Part shown: positions 17,677 through 26,509 of the stretch, in pieces
Position numbering within the stretch: position 1 is the stretch's first letter
Layout of the letters: each line of letters starts with the position of its first letter
Assembly: GCF_000513935.1 (NCBI RefSeq)
Contig: NZ_AZUY01000046.1
Coordinates: 225 to 51,151 of the forward strand
Length of the DNA stretch: 50,927 nt
Direction: 5' to 3'
Origin: Mesorhizobium sp. WSM3626
GTDB taxonomy: Bacteria; Pseudomonadota; Alphaproteobacteria; Rhizobiales; Rhizobiaceae
Program-made: the position numbers and the translations under genes
Notes under the pieces: model-generated
Databases searched by the model: none
Told to the model about the DNA's origin: nothing
What the model saw: the letters and a program-made list of their open reading frames with translations, nothing else

Positions 17677-18177
17677 ATGCTATTCAATCTTCAGACTCCT
17701 GATGGCTCTACCGGCTTGGCGATCGAGCGATTGAAGACCAAGTTGGCCCAGGAATTCCCGGGGCTGGCGTCCGTGCCGAGACGACGGTTTGTAATGGCCG
17801 AGTATTTGGCGGAAATGGTTCTGCAACGACGGAAATGCACCACTATCCGGTATGATCGCAACGCCGTTGAATATCCCGCCGAATCCCTGTTGCCGCTCTA
17901 CTCGCTCGAAGAAGGCCAAGACCGCGGCAATGCTCGCTGTCTCGCCGATTTGCGAATAGTCAGTGTTCGATATGCCACCGTTGACGAACTCTCTGATTCG
18001 GATGCTGAGAACGATGGCTTCGACTCCAGGTATCACCTGTTGGAAACGCTGGAGAGCTTCTACGGACGTCTCGATCTCGATGATACCGTGTGCATCTACG
18101 CGTTCCAGCTTGCCGCAGCGAACGGGATGCAAACCAGGGCGAATTACGATCCCGCGCGCGACATTATCTCTATCTAG
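17677..18177 (+). CDS. ASCH/PUA-like domain protein
   Basis: A 166-residue protein with an ASCH-type fold. After a helical N-terminus (about 1-50) come the motif KCTTIRYDRNAVEYP (basic strand and loop), a LPLYSLEEGQ turn, RIVSVRYATVDELSDSDAENDGFDS, and a closing strand DDTVCIYAF. ASCH domains are PUA-like RNA-binding or modified-nucleotide-binding modules. The gene converges with the PIN-GNAT-PUA gene: both TAG stops share the palindrome CTAG at 18174-18177. Two ASCH-like genes flank the PIN gene, so they probably form one functional group. Confidence 0.65.
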   Translation: MLFNLQTPDGSTGLAIERLKTKLAQEFPGLASVPRRRFVMAEYLAEMVLQRRKCTTIRYDRNAVEYPAESLLPLYSLEEGQDRGNARCLADLRIVSVRYATVDELSDSDAENDGFDSRYHLLETLESFYGRLDLDDTVCIYAFQLAAANGMQTRANYDPARDIISI

Positions 18178-19670
18178 ACGTTGAACCCCAGATTGAGGAA
18201 CGGTTTCAGTCTGCTGTAGGCTACAGGCGAAAGCAGCGTGATGGACTGGGGCCACGACACCATGATGCCTTCGTGCGTGAGCGCCGCGAGAGACACTGTC
18301 GGCTCGAGATGACCGATCAGGAGGAAGTCGATAACCTTTAGCGCACGGTTGGCCTGTACCCAACCGGCCAATTCGGCGTCCGAGAAGACCGAGCGCTTGG
18401 CGGTCCATCGACGAAGCTCGGCGACGTCCGATGTTCTGCGCACCGACTCCACGACGCCGATGCTCGTGATGGATTGTGCACCGTAGGTGCTTGACTTCGT
18501 CATGTAAAAGAACAGGAGGTCGCCGGGCCGCATCTGCTCGGTGGGCGCATGGCAGATGTAAACTTTCTTGATCGTGTTGCCGGGCTTGCCGCCCGGTGGG
18601 TTTCCGGTCCCGGCCGGCGGCGCTGTGACTTCGGGAAAGAGCTTGGCATGATATCCCGGCCTGATTGGGACGACGAACTTGCGCACCGAGTTCACGTCCG
18701 CAAACCGGGGATAGTTCTTGCGGTCCGTCGCAAGGACCGACTGGCCGGCCGCAATTGCAAGCGCTCCATGCCCGATCGGCTTTTCGAACACCAACTCGCC
18801 ATTGGGTCGCGTCAGAGTCCTTTCGAACCCGTACTCCTCGATGAGGCGGATCAGCGCCTCCTGCTTCTCGAAGACGGTCAGATAGGTAAGATCATACCTA
18901 TTTCTTTGGGCAAACCACAGGATCTGCTTGAGCAGTTGCTCGCCAAGCTTCTGGCCCCGATAGTCCTCAGAGACCTTGAAGGTGCAGATCTTGAGGATTT
19001 TCGGGCCGCCATGCTTTGTGCCAGCCGCGACCGCCCCCTCGTCCTTGCGAATTACGATGCCGGCGATCTTCTTGCCGTCCATGATCATCCAGCAATCACG
19101 GTGCTCCTTTTTGCATTTAGCAACCCAAACGTCGAAACCACCATAGTCGGATGCCAATTCGGCGAAGATTTTGTCCTCGAAGTTGACGCCGTAGGCCTTA
19201 ACCGCTTGAACCGACGGCAGGAAGACCTGTTCGGGCTCGTACAGGTACCTGATCCATGTGAGGGCGTCGGCGACCGTCAGCACCTGGTCGCTCAGGCCCG
19301 CCGCCTTGGCCCGCCGATGAATGCCGTCGTCCTCCGTGACGAAGACGTCCACGACGCCGGCCCCGACCGAGTACAACATCTTCGCGTCGCACACGTCGTT
19401 CGGCTTGGTGAGCTTCCCGTAGAGCGCCGCAAGCTCTGCATCAGCCGGGACGTGTACCCCCTTCAACTGACGGAATTTTTTGATCTTGCTGAGCGTAACG
19501 TTTCGCCGCTTTTCGTCCTTGTCCCGCCGGATGTCCTCTAGGGAGGCCTCGTGAACGAATATGTCAACGCCATGTTCCTGGCACTTGCGCTGGAGATCGG
19601 AGAAATGGGTCATCACCTCGCGGGCGTCCTCGAGGTGGATGATGACGTTGGTATCCATCAGTAGTTTCAT
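18174..19670 (-). CDS. PIN nuclease - GNAT acetyltransferase - PUA-like fusion protein
   Basis: A 498-residue three-domain protein. The PIN ribonuclease domain (1-140) keeps acidic residues Asp6 (MDTNVIIH), Asp95 (NDVCDAKML) and Asp114/115 (VTEDDGI), typical of the metal site. The GNAT domain (about 165-300) has the acetyl-CoA loop YRGQKLGEQLL (237-247) and LIEEYGFERT. The C-terminal PUA/ASCH/EVE-like domain (about 310-495) has IKKVYICHAP, MRPGDLLFFYMTKS and SITSIGVVESV. Its ATG overlaps the stop of the upstream ASCH gene (ATGA at 19667-19670). PIN and GNAT domains are each common toxins that act on tRNA or other RNA; joining them with an RNA-recognition fold suggests an RNA-targeting effector. 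The function is inferred. Confidence 0.8.
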   Translation of the reverse strand: MKLLMDTNVIIHLEDAREVMTHFSDLQRKCQEHGVDIFVHEASLEDIRRDKDEKRRNVTLSKIKKFRQLKGVHVPADAELAALYGKLTKPNDVCDAKMLYSVGAGVVDVFVTEDDGIHRRAKAAGLSDQVLTVADALTWIRYLYEPEQVFLPSVQAVKAYGVNFEDKIFAELASDYGGFDVWVAKCKKEHRDCWMIMDGKKIAGIVIRKDEGAVAAGTKHGGPKILKICTFKVSEDYRGQKLGEQLLKQILWFAQRNRYDLTYLTVFEKQEALIRLIEEYGFERTLTRPNGELVFEKPIGHGALAIAAGQSVLATDRKNYPRFADVNSVRKFVVPIRPGYHAKLFPEVTAPPAGTGNPPGGKPGNTIKKVYICHAPTEQMRPGDLLFFYMTKSSTYGAQSITSIGVVESVRRTSDVAELRRWTAKRSVFSDAELAGWVQANRALKVIDFLLIGHLEPTVSLAALTHEGIMVSWPQSITLLSPVAYSRLKPFLNLGFNV

Positions 19671-20110
19671 TTACCGGCACCGAAAATGAGCTGACGGAAA
19701 GCGTCGTCGGCATATGCAAAGGATTGGGGCGGGGTGAAGTTTAGCTTATCCTTAAGCCGAGCGAGCGGAATGGGCTCCTCGATTCGGACAGGTTTTTCGA
19801 GCTTTATGACGAACCCCGACTTACGCTCGGCATAGTAGGCATCAAAATCCGGGCGCGTGATGTAAGCGACGTCACCGTAGAGCTGCCAAATACGCTCGAC
19901 CGCCAGTTCTTCGACCGTGGAGATCGTCGCGTATCCGATTACCGCCTGCAGCGGCACGGTCGCGTAAATATACATGATGGCACCGGTGACAGTGCCGTAC
20001 GGAAACCGCCGGCGAAGTTCGACCGTCTTCAATCCGGCAACGATCTTGGTCGCATATTCCGGTTTGATGCTTAGAACGAAATCGTGCTTGAAAAGATCTA
20101 AGGTGCTCAT
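19667..20110 (-). CDS. ASCH-domain protein coupled to the PIN-GNAT gene
   Basis: A 147-residue ASCH protein with the diagnostic start LSIKPEYATKIVAGLKTVELRRRFP, the basic RNA-binding strand, followed by IYATVPLQAVIGYATI and VIKLEKPVRIEEPI. I use the ATG at 20110 (MSTLDLFKHDF); the frame extends upstream to a TTG at 20167 without support. The TGA overlaps the ATG of the PIN-GNAT-PUA gene, so the two are translationally coupled, as in an antidote-toxin or sensor-effector pair. It could bind modified RNA or act as the inhibitory partner. Confidence 0.75.
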   Translation of the reverse strand: MSTLDLFKHDFVLSIKPEYATKIVAGLKTVELRRRFPYGTVTGAIMYIYATVPLQAVIGYATISTVEELAVERIWQLYGDVAYITRPDFDAYYAERKSGFVIKLEKPVRIEEPIPLARLKDKLNFTPPQSFAYADDAFRQLIFGAGK

Positions 20111-20392
20111 CGGTCCATATTCGCGATACACGGTCCAGTCGCCAAATTGCAGCCAGGTCGCCGTCAACCACTGTCGGTATCCTATAATGGGGGTGACAGC
20201 GACAGTGAATTCTTTGCTGTGAACACCTATCGGGAAACGACCGTCTAGAACAGGTCTTCAAGAGGACCAAGAAGCTCTGTCGATTGCCGGCTGCTGGAAG
20301 GGACCGCGCATCAGCGGACCCAGAGCGGTTGAGAGACAATTTCCAACATGAGGCCAATTGACTAAGCCGAGTGGGTCTCATACCCATTCGGC

Positions 20393-20848
20393 ATGGAAAC
20401 TGTGCAATTTTCCGATGCATTGCGTCTCACCGAACTTTCGGAGAGCCAGCTGCGTGAATGGTGCGGAAAGCGGGGGCTGTTCCAACCCACTGTACCTGCG
20501 CGCGGTCCCGGCCGTCTGGCGTTGTATTCTTGGCAGGATATCATCGCACTACGCATCTACCGCGAGATCGTCTCAGTCTTTGGGGGACGTGCAAGCGGCT
20601 GGACTATCGGCATAGCCGAACTGCGGCGTAGGCTTGACGGCCAGTTCTTTCCCAATCTGTGGGGCAAGTCGGCGATCTTCGCTGATCAGCACTCCGCCAC
20701 ACTCGGTGCCCTCTCTACCGCCCGACTGCCCGGCGCCGCCCTGATCGTGCCGCTCGATCTGCACCTCAAAGTGATAGCCAACCAAGCCACGCCCGAGGAA
20801 CTCCAGGGTCAATTGCCGCTTGTGACCCAACTGGGATCGTTGCGATGA
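20393..20848 (+). CDS. MerR-like helix-turn-helix protein, gene 1 of methyltransferase triad
   Basis: A 151-residue protein with an N-terminal winged HTH of MerR type: ALRLTELSESQLREWCGKRGLFQPT-GPGRLALYSWQDIIALRIYREI. The remaining 80 residues include WTIGIAELRRRLD and a beta-rich end with no metal-binding Cys cluster. It overlaps the methyltransferase start by four bases (ATGA at 20845-20848), so it is expressed with it and may autoregulate the module. Confidence 0.7.
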   Translation: METVQFSDALRLTELSESQLREWCGKRGLFQPTVPARGPGRLALYSWQDIIALRIYREIVSVFGGRASGWTIGIAELRRRLDGQFFPNLWGKSAIFADQHSATLGALSTARLPGAALIVPLDLHLKVIANQATPEELQGQLPLVTQLGSLR

Positions 20849-23328
20849 CTGCCACGGGCGAATTGTGGAGCCAGCGATTCGGTCTCGCCCAATCACCCAT
20901 GTTCGCCTCCGAGGAGGAGCGCGCGGGTGGAGATCATCACGTTCTTCTCGATGGTGGGCATGGCTCGTTCGGCCTTTCGGTCGTCGAAGAGCGGCCCGAT
21001 CCGGCTGCCGCAGCGGGGTGGGCTTGGTCGAGTGATCTTCCGCACCATGTTGCGATCACTAAGTCCGATATCCAGGTGGTACGCTGGGACGCGGCCACCG
21101 ACGCGCAGATCTACTCTCTGGACTCAGTCAATCGCGACCTTGACGGTTTCTATCGTTTCCTTTGTCGCGACCGGCTCCGCTCCAATCGAACCGTCGTTCA
21201 GCACCTCATCAACCTTTTCGGCCGCGTCCGCTCACTCGTCGCACATGCCCGGCTTCCCGACGACCGCGCGATCGATGCCTTCGTAACCATTCTCGGCGAT
21301 CTGATAGCCAGCGAGGATGCGCCCGCCGATGCCACTACGTTCGGGCTGCCTGACGACGCCGCCGAATTACGCACGGCGCTAGGAGGTCCGTCGCTGGAGG
21401 AGACCCTGCGCGACATCCGTTCAGCCCCGGCCGCGCTGTCTGCACTCACGTTGCACCCGAGCCTCGCTATCCGCCATGCCGGCGGCCAACTCTTCCAAGA
21501 GGCGCATTTCGATCTGGTGCGCGCGCCACCGCCCGACATGTTCGGCTATGTTGATATAGCGACGGCTGAACCCAGTTCGCGAGGCGGCACGCATTTTACT
21601 CCACCGGCACTCGCCCGCAGCATCGTCGACCACACCATTTTGCAAGTCGAAGATCTTCCCGGCCGCCCCGAACTCACCATAAGTGACCCGGCCTGTGGCT
21701 CGGCGGCGTTTCTCCACGAGGCACTGCGAGGTTTGCGGCGGGTGGGCTTCGATGGTGCTCTTCGGATCATCGGCCGCGACATATCAGGCCCCGCCATTGC
21801 GATGGCCCGCTTCACCCTGACTTTGGCACTACGCGACTGGAAACCCGCCGGCGGCGCGGTCCTCGATCTGGCCGTCGGAAATTCACTTGCCGCGCCCGCT
21901 TTTCCGGCGGCCGACATAACGGTTATGAACCCACCATTTATCTCCGTCATCGCCCAGACGCCCGAGCAAAAGGCCCAATTACGCGCTGTGGTCGGCGACA
22001 AGGCCGGTAGCCGCGGCGACTACAGCATGGCGTTCGTGACGAAAGCGCTGGACGCGCTCGCAGATGGAGGCGCAATGGGGACGCTTTTTCCTGCAAACCT
22101 TCTGACCCATGAGGCAGCAACTCCGTGGCGCGAGCGACTGGCGAGCGAGGGTAACGTCCGTCTTCTGGCGAGTATCGGTGATTTCGGGCTTTTCAGCCAA
22201 GCACTTGTCCACGTCGCCTGTGCGGTGATCGCTAAGGGCCAGCCACGTCGCGACGAATTCACCGCGCTCGTAACCGGTAACGAGCCGGGCGCCACAGGCG
22301 ATGCGCTCCGAGAGCTACGCAAAACCCATGGCATGCCGCCCGCAATCGCAAACGGTGACCGGCAGTGGAAGCTGTTCGCGACCGATGCAGCAGTGCTTGA
22401 TCGCAAGCTTCCGTGGCGAATCCTGACGCCGCAGCAGCGAGCCCTGCTCGACGCCCTGGAGGCTGCGCAAACTCCCACCGTCGGTAGTCTGTTCGACATC
22501 GCGCAGGGCGTTCAGACTGGCAACTTGAAGGTTTTTCTGCTCGACGACTATGCCTTCCGTCAGCTTGGCCTCTCTCCGAAGGAGAAACGGTATTTTCGCG
22601 ATGCACTGATGACAGACTCGATCGAGGATGGTCGGATCGTAAAGGTGTACCATTTGTTCTTCCCACACGGGCGCGATGGCCCTTTGTTCGCCGATGAAGC
22701 GTCGGTCGCGGCAGCCGTCCCCACATATTACCGCGCCATACTCAAGCGCAATGAACCTGCGCTCAAGGCTCGAGCTTCGATTGTGCGAGCTAACCGTGCG
22801 GACTGGTGGGGGCTGATGCACCCACGCAGCGGTACATTTGCGTTCGATAGCCGCCCACGGATTGTTTCTAAGTTCTTCGGCGCTGAAGGCAGCTTCGCGC
22901 TTGATCCTGATGCGCGCTATTTACCTTCGACTGGCCACGTTTGGACTCCGAAGCGTGATTTTCCGCAGCAGGAAGAGGGTTTCGAAGAGGAAATTCCTGG
23001 GGAGGTTAGTGAGGGCGTCAATGAGTTCGCCTTGGCTGAGGTATTGCGAGCCTATGTTGCGCTACTCAACTCCCGAGCGTTTATGCGATTGGTCTCGTTC
23101 CGGTCGGTGACCATCGCCGGAGGCCAGTTCGATTTGAGCAGTCGCTTTATCTCTCCCGTATTCCTACCCGATCTCTGGGAGAAGTCTGAGGATCCAAGCT
23201 TTGGAGAGTATGTGCGCCGGTTGGCGCGCGTAGCCACTGCGGCCGAACGGGGAGAGCCTGTGAATACAGGCGATGTAGACAGGTGGGTTGCGCAGCTCTA
23301 TGGGGTGCCCGACCTTGCCGAAGGCTGA
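20845..23328 (+). CDS. Large N6-adenine DNA methyltransferase with target-recognition domain (type IIG/Eco57I-like)
   Basis: An 827-residue protein. Residues 1-230 form an N-terminal domain with WAWSSDLPHHVAITKSDIQVVRW. The methyltransferase core has HFTPPALARSIVDH, AdoMet motif I DPACGSAAF (about 281-289), GRDISGPAIAMARF, and the catalytic NPPF motif (about 362-365) of N6-adenine enzymes. From about 530, LPWRIL and SLFDIAQGVQTGNLKVFLL resemble target-recognition regions of Eco57I-like enzymes. I do not see a PD-(D/E)xK motif, so it looks like a methyltransferase without its own nuclease. Gene overlaps on both sides place it in a three-gene operon. Confidence 0.85.
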   Translation: MTATGELWSQRFGLAQSPMFASEEERAGGDHHVLLDGGHGSFGLSVVEERPDPAAAAGWAWSSDLPHHVAITKSDIQVVRWDAATDAQIYSLDSVNRDLDGFYRFLCRDRLRSNRTVVQHLINLFGRVRSLVAHARLPDDRAIDAFVTILGDLIASEDAPADATTFGLPDDAAELRTALGGPSLEETLRDIRSAPAALSALTLHPSLAIRHAGGQLFQEAHFDLVRAPPPDMFGYVDIATAEPSSRGGTHFTPPALARSIVDHTILQVEDLPGRPELTISDPACGSAAFLHEALRGLRRVGFDGALRIIGRDISGPAIAMARFTLTLALRDWKPAGGAVLDLAVGNSLAAPAFPAADITVMNPPFISVIAQTPEQKAQLRAVVGDKAGSRGDYSMAFVTKALDALADGGAMGTLFPANLLTHEAATPWRERLASEGNVRLLASIGDFGLFSQALVHVACAVIAKGQPRRDEFTALVTGNEPGATGDALRELRKTHGMPPAIANGDRQWKLFATDAAVLDRKLPWRILTPQQRALLDALEAAQTPTVGSLFDIAQGVQTGNLKVFLLDDYAFRQLGLSPKEKRYFRDALMTDSIEDGRIVKVYHLFFPHGRDGPLFADEASVAAAVPTYYRAILKRNEPALKARASIVRANRADWWGLMHPRSGTFAFDSRPRIVSKFFGAEGSFALDPDARYLPSTGHVWTPKRDFPQQEEGFEEEIPGEVSEGVNEFALAEVLRAYVALLNSRAFMRLVSFRSVTIAGGQFDLSSRFISPVFLPDLWEKSEDPSFGEYVRRLARVATAAERGEPVNTGDVDRWVAQLYGVPDLAEG

Positions 23329-24070
23329 CCCGGTTGAGCCCAAGTTGTCAGCCGTGGGATTCAACCAGCGCTGCAAATCACTTGCAGTCTTCTTCGCCCA
23401 AGCGCTGGAACAGTCGACCGGAGAGATCGCTTTCGCACCGGAGATCAGCAGCACGGCAGCAATTATGACGCTCGCCGGCCGCGCCAGCGAGGTCATTGCG
23501 CGCAACCTCGGCAAGGCTCACAGAGTCCTCCCACTCTGTCCAGTTACCGGCGACGTTCTCGCCTGGATCGGTTATCGTGAGCAGTGGCAAAAACAGGGGA
23601 TCGAGCAGAGCTTCCGGTTCGTAGAAGGTGGTTTCACCCTGCACGTTGGCCGTCTGGGCGAAATTAAGAAGCCTCAGGTACTCAGGAGCGAATGGATCGG
23701 TCGCCGAAGCAATGCCTTCCTCAATCGAGCAGGGCATCCGCACTGGCAACTCGATGTCCTCGAAAGCGCTCGTGCCCGTGCCCCAGAGCCCCCAACGCGG
23801 TTCGACAAACCAACGGATCAGCACGCTGCCATGGAGTTTGGCGACATCTCGGCACCGGGGGTCGCAGAGGATCTGCTGTTTGGTCTCACGGTTGAACGCA
23901 TGCATCTCGCGAGCGCTGCCCTTTGGTGGCGGCAACCTAGCGTTCCAGTGGCCCATCCGCTCGAGACGGTCGCAGAACTCGACCGCTGGATCCTCGGCTG
24001 CGTCGCCTATTTGCGCCAAGAGGTTGGACGCTGCGCCATCGTTCCGGTGCCCACCTATCTGGCGAGATGA
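23300..24070 (+). CDS. Unknown protein, gene 3 of the methyltransferase triad
   Basis: A 256-residue protein with no family I can name. Features: AVFFAQALEQSTGEIAFAPEI, TLHVGRLGEIKKPQVLRSEWIGRR, HPHWQLDVLE, and a C-terminal helix region RMHLASAALWWRQP-ELDRWILGCVAYLRQEVGR. No nuclease, ATPase or HTH motif is evident. Start ATG 23300 overlaps the methyltransferase gene by 29 bases (TTG 23288 is possible). The coupling suggests a dedicated partner of the methyltransferase, perhaps a restriction or blocking subunit, which is inference. Confidence 0.65.
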   Translation: MGCPTLPKADPVEPKLSAVGFNQRCKSLAVFFAQALEQSTGEIAFAPEISSTAAIMTLAGRASEVIARNLGKAHRVLPLCPVTGDVLAWIGYREQWQKQGIEQSFRFVEGGFTLHVGRLGEIKKPQVLRSEWIGRRSNAFLNRAGHPHWQLDVLESARARAPEPPTRFDKPTDQHAAMEFGDISAPGVAEDLLFGLTVERMHLASAALWWRQPSVPVAHPLETVAELDRWILGCVAYLRQEVGRCAIVPVPTYLAR

Positions 24071-24327
24071 AAGTGACCCTGCAGGCAAAGAGAACCCATG
24101 GATGTGAAAGGCTCCATCAACAGTGATCATAACGATCAGCCTTGGTGAGCGCGAGCAATTGGATACTGGAGCTGGAACATCATCGCCCTGCGCCGCAAGC
24201 AGGGCTTTCGTTCGGGCCAGTGGAGCTCCTCAGTTCCTGTCGAAAGCTGATGCTGCCGCTCCCACGCTGGGGATGTCCGAAAACATGCCACGGATTTCGG
24301 ACATGGCTCACACACCAAAAGCCCCTC

Positions 24328-25023
24328 CTATTCGTCGAGTTCGAAGCCGATGTCGTCTTGACCGGCGGCTAAGTGGGGCATGATGTCGCCGGCCAGGAGC
24401 TTCTCCTTCGACAGCAGCCCGGCGTCCTCGAGCGCCTCGAAATCCGGCAGCTGGCGCAGCGTGTCGAGCCCGAACTGCGACAGGAAATTCTTGGTCGTCA
24501 CATAGGTGTAGGGCGCGCCCGGCTGCGGCGAGCGTGGACCCGACGCGATCAGCTCCTGCGCGCGCAGCACGCCGATCAGATCGCGCGACACCTCCTTGCC
24601 GAAGAAGGAAGACAGCTCGCCACGCGTGATCGGCTGGAAATAGGCAATGCACATCAGCACAAGCGCCTCCGATTGGTTCAGCTCCTTTGCCCCCTCGCCC
24701 GCTGCCGTGCCGAAGGCGGCGTGGATGACGTCGCCAAAAGCCTTTTTGGTCCGGTGCTGCCAGCCGCCGGCGACCGCGACCAGCTCGTAGGGGCGGCCGG
24801 CGAGTTCGGCGCGGATGTCGTCTATAATCAGCTCGAGATTGCAGCTTTTTCCCACCACCCGCGCGAGGACACTCCGTGTCACCGGTTCGCTGGCGGCAAA
24901 GATCACCGCTTCGACCCGGCCCATCCATTCGCGCCAGCGCAGTTCGACCGGCAGATGCTCGAGCTCCGTGTCCAGCAACGCCGGCTGATCGTTTGCTTTG
25001 CGGCGGGCGGACGCTTGGCTCAT
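24328..25023 (-). CDS. scpB: ScpB, SMC-kleisin complex subunit (accessory copy)
   Basis: A 231-residue ScpB protein with two winged-helix domains: RVEAVIFAASEPVTRSVLARVVGK-IIDDIRAELAGRPYELVAVAGGWQHRTK, then ALVLMCIAYFQPITRGELSSFFGKEVSRDLIGVLRAQELIASG and PYTYVTTKNFLSQFGLDTLRQLP. ScpB dimers bind the kleisin ScpA and SMC to organise chromosomes. No scpA is adjacent; the partner here is the DUF1403 gene two bases upstream, a pairing seen on rhizobial accessory replicons and islands. The role may concern maintenance of the mobile element, which is inference. Confidence 0.92.
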   Translation of the reverse strand: MSQASARRKANDQPALLDTELEHLPVELRWREWMGRVEAVIFAASEPVTRSVLARVVGKSCNLELIIDDIRAELAGRPYELVAVAGGWQHRTKKAFGDVIHAAFGTAAGEGAKELNQSEALVLMCIAYFQPITRGELSSFFGKEVSRDLIGVLRAQELIASGPRSPQPGAPYTYVTTKNFLSQFGLDTLRQLPDFEALEDAGLLSKEKLLAGDIMPHLAAGQDDIGFELDE

Positions 25024-25025
25024 CG

Positions 25026-25979
25026 CTAGAGCCCGAACAGCCGGAAAGAGGAACGGCCGGAAAGCTCGCGCACCGCCTCGAGGTGTTGCAGCCGTTCGAA
25101 CAGCCGCCGCGTCGCAAAGCGCGACAGGTTCTTTGTCACAAGCGAGCCGGAAACGGCATCTTCATTCAGGAGCAAAAAAATCACGTCGCCGGCGCCCTTG
25201 GCGCGCAGTTTTGGCGCCACTGCCAGCAGCTTTTCGGCGCGTCGCGACAGCTCGGCGGCCAACCGGCAGGCTTCGGCCGCCGCCTGAACCAGCGCAACGC
25301 AGACCGCCCGCTCAAAACCTTTTTCCCCGGGTCGGATGCGCCTGCCGCCGGGCTCGGCGCGGAAGGCTGGCGAAAAAACCTGGGCCATCAGCAGCGGCAG
25401 CGGCCGCGGCCAGCGCAGGCTTTGCGCCAGCACCAGGTCGGCAAGCCCCCAGGCCAAAAGCTCGGAGTCGGGCCGCGTCGTGATGACGTGCGCGGCGATC
25501 GCCGCGGCGGCGAACGGCGCCGGATGGCGCGATATCGCCAGCTTTTCAATCTCCGTGCAGAGGTCGGTGAGCGCCGCGCCGTCCCAGTGGAGGCCGAACT
25601 GGTCGACGATCTTTTCGAGCCGGTCGGCGCAGACGGCGAGCGGCTGCGCGGCCAACTGCCGCCAGGCGCCAAGGATGGCGCCGGCGGGGCCGGGATCGGC
25701 GCCGGCCGGGCAAAGCTGCCAGGCATCGCGCAAGGCGGCCACGTCCTCGGCGCGGCCGGCGAGCCGCATGCTGGCGCCGGCGCAGTTGAGCGCCAGCCGC
25801 TGGCGCCAGGCGCCGGCCCAGGCAGGTTGCGCGCCGGCGAGGCTGTCGAGCGCACCCAAGGCGGCGCCGGCCCGGAAAGCGGCATCACCGTCGCTCTGCG
25901 TGCCAGCGCTTGCGAGCGCCCAAGCCGGAACGGCGGGCAGCGGGGCAGGACTGGCGGTCGCGAGATCGAGGCGAATCAT
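25026..25979 (-). CDS. DUF1403 family protein
   Basis: A 317-residue Ala/Leu-rich, mainly helical protein of the DUF1403 family. Landmarks are DAAFRAGAALGALDSLAG, WRQRLALNCAG, FAAAAIAAHVITTRPDSELLAWGLADLVLAQSL, PLPLLMAQVFSPAFRAE and KGAGDVIFLLLNEDAVSGSL. Its stop lies two bases before the scpB ATG, so the two form an operon. The function of DUF1403 is not known to me; its partnership with ScpB hints at DNA segregation or element stability. A near-palindrome 86 bases upstream may be its operator. Confidence 0.85.
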   Translation of the reverse strand: MIRLDLATASPAPLPAVPAWALASAGTQSDGDAAFRAGAALGALDSLAGAQPAWAGAWRQRLALNCAGASMRLAGRAEDVAALRDAWQLCPAGADPGPAGAILGAWRQLAAQPLAVCADRLEKIVDQFGLHWDGAALTDLCTEIEKLAISRHPAPFAAAAIAAHVITTRPDSELLAWGLADLVLAQSLRWPRPLPLLMAQVFSPAFRAEPGGRRIRPGEKGFERAVCVALVQAAAEACRLAAELSRRAEKLLAVAPKLRAKGAGDVIFLLLNEDAVSGSLVTKNLSRFATRRLFERLQHLEAVRELSGRSSFRLFGL

Positions 25980-26064
25980 GGGTTTGGAAGGTAGCGCGGC
26001 GGTGCGCTTTTGGCCACGGAGTTCGCATCAAAACGCACAGCCTGTCGGCGAGACAAAACGAATA

Positions 26065-26079
26065 ATAATGTTGCATTAT
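26065..26079. promoter_or_regulatory. Palindrome upstream of DUF1403-scpB operon
   Basis: ATAATG-TTG-CATTAT is a perfect 15-base palindrome in an A+T-rich patch, extended by AACG and CGTT a few bases outside. It sits 86 bases before the DUF1403 start in otherwise G+C-rich DNA, as an operator would. Confidence 0.4.
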
Positions 26080-26256
26080 CGTTCGCATAGCGTGTGCAGC
26101 TTAATGGGAGTGTGCGAATGCACTTGAACTACCGTTTCCTTGCACGATGAGTTGGGCCGTGTGACACCAACAGCCTCACAGCCCTGCGCTTTGGCCATTG
26201 CCGCGACAAGGCCCGCGCCATGTATGATTTGCTGGCGTGCGTTGGGGATGATCCAA

Positions 26257-26373
26257 ATGACGGACAAAGGTAATGGCGGCGGCCCGATCGAGGCCGCAGT
26301 GGTCCTGGCTGTGGCATTGGCGGCACTGGGGATTGCCGCATTCTTCGGGGCTGAAATGCTTTGGCCCGGATAG
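26257..26373 (+). CDS. Micro membrane protein (38 aa)
   Basis: Starts MTDKGNGGGPIEA, then one hydrophobic helix (VVLAVALAALGIAAFFGAEML), and ends WPG. GGGGATGA lies seven bases before the ATG at 26257; an in-frame ATG at 26248 is possible. The composition is that of a single-pass small membrane protein. It converges with a similar micro-ORF on the other strand that also starts MTD. No known family. Confidence 0.4.
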   Translation: MTDKGNGGGPIEAAVVLAVALAALGIAAFFGAEMLWPG

Positions 26374-26422
26374 CCGAACCTACGGGCTGGATAGCGCCTG
26401 ACTTGTACGGGACTAGCGTCCT

Positions 26423-26509
26423 TCAGAAAATGCCCATGACAACCAGGATGATCCCAATCGCCGCAAGGGCCATTTTCATCTCGAAGGCGTGACCGAAATT
26501 GTCAGTCAT
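26423..26509 (-). CDS. Micro membrane peptide (28 aa)
   Basis: A 28-residue frame, MTDNFGHAFEMKMA, then the hydrophobic run LAAIGIILVVMGIF to the stop. Ribosome binding site is weak. It is reported because its single-helix design and MTD start mirror the convergent 38-residue ORF 50 bases away. Confidence 0.3.
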   Translation of the reverse strand: MTDNFGHAFEMKMALAAIGIILVVMGIF

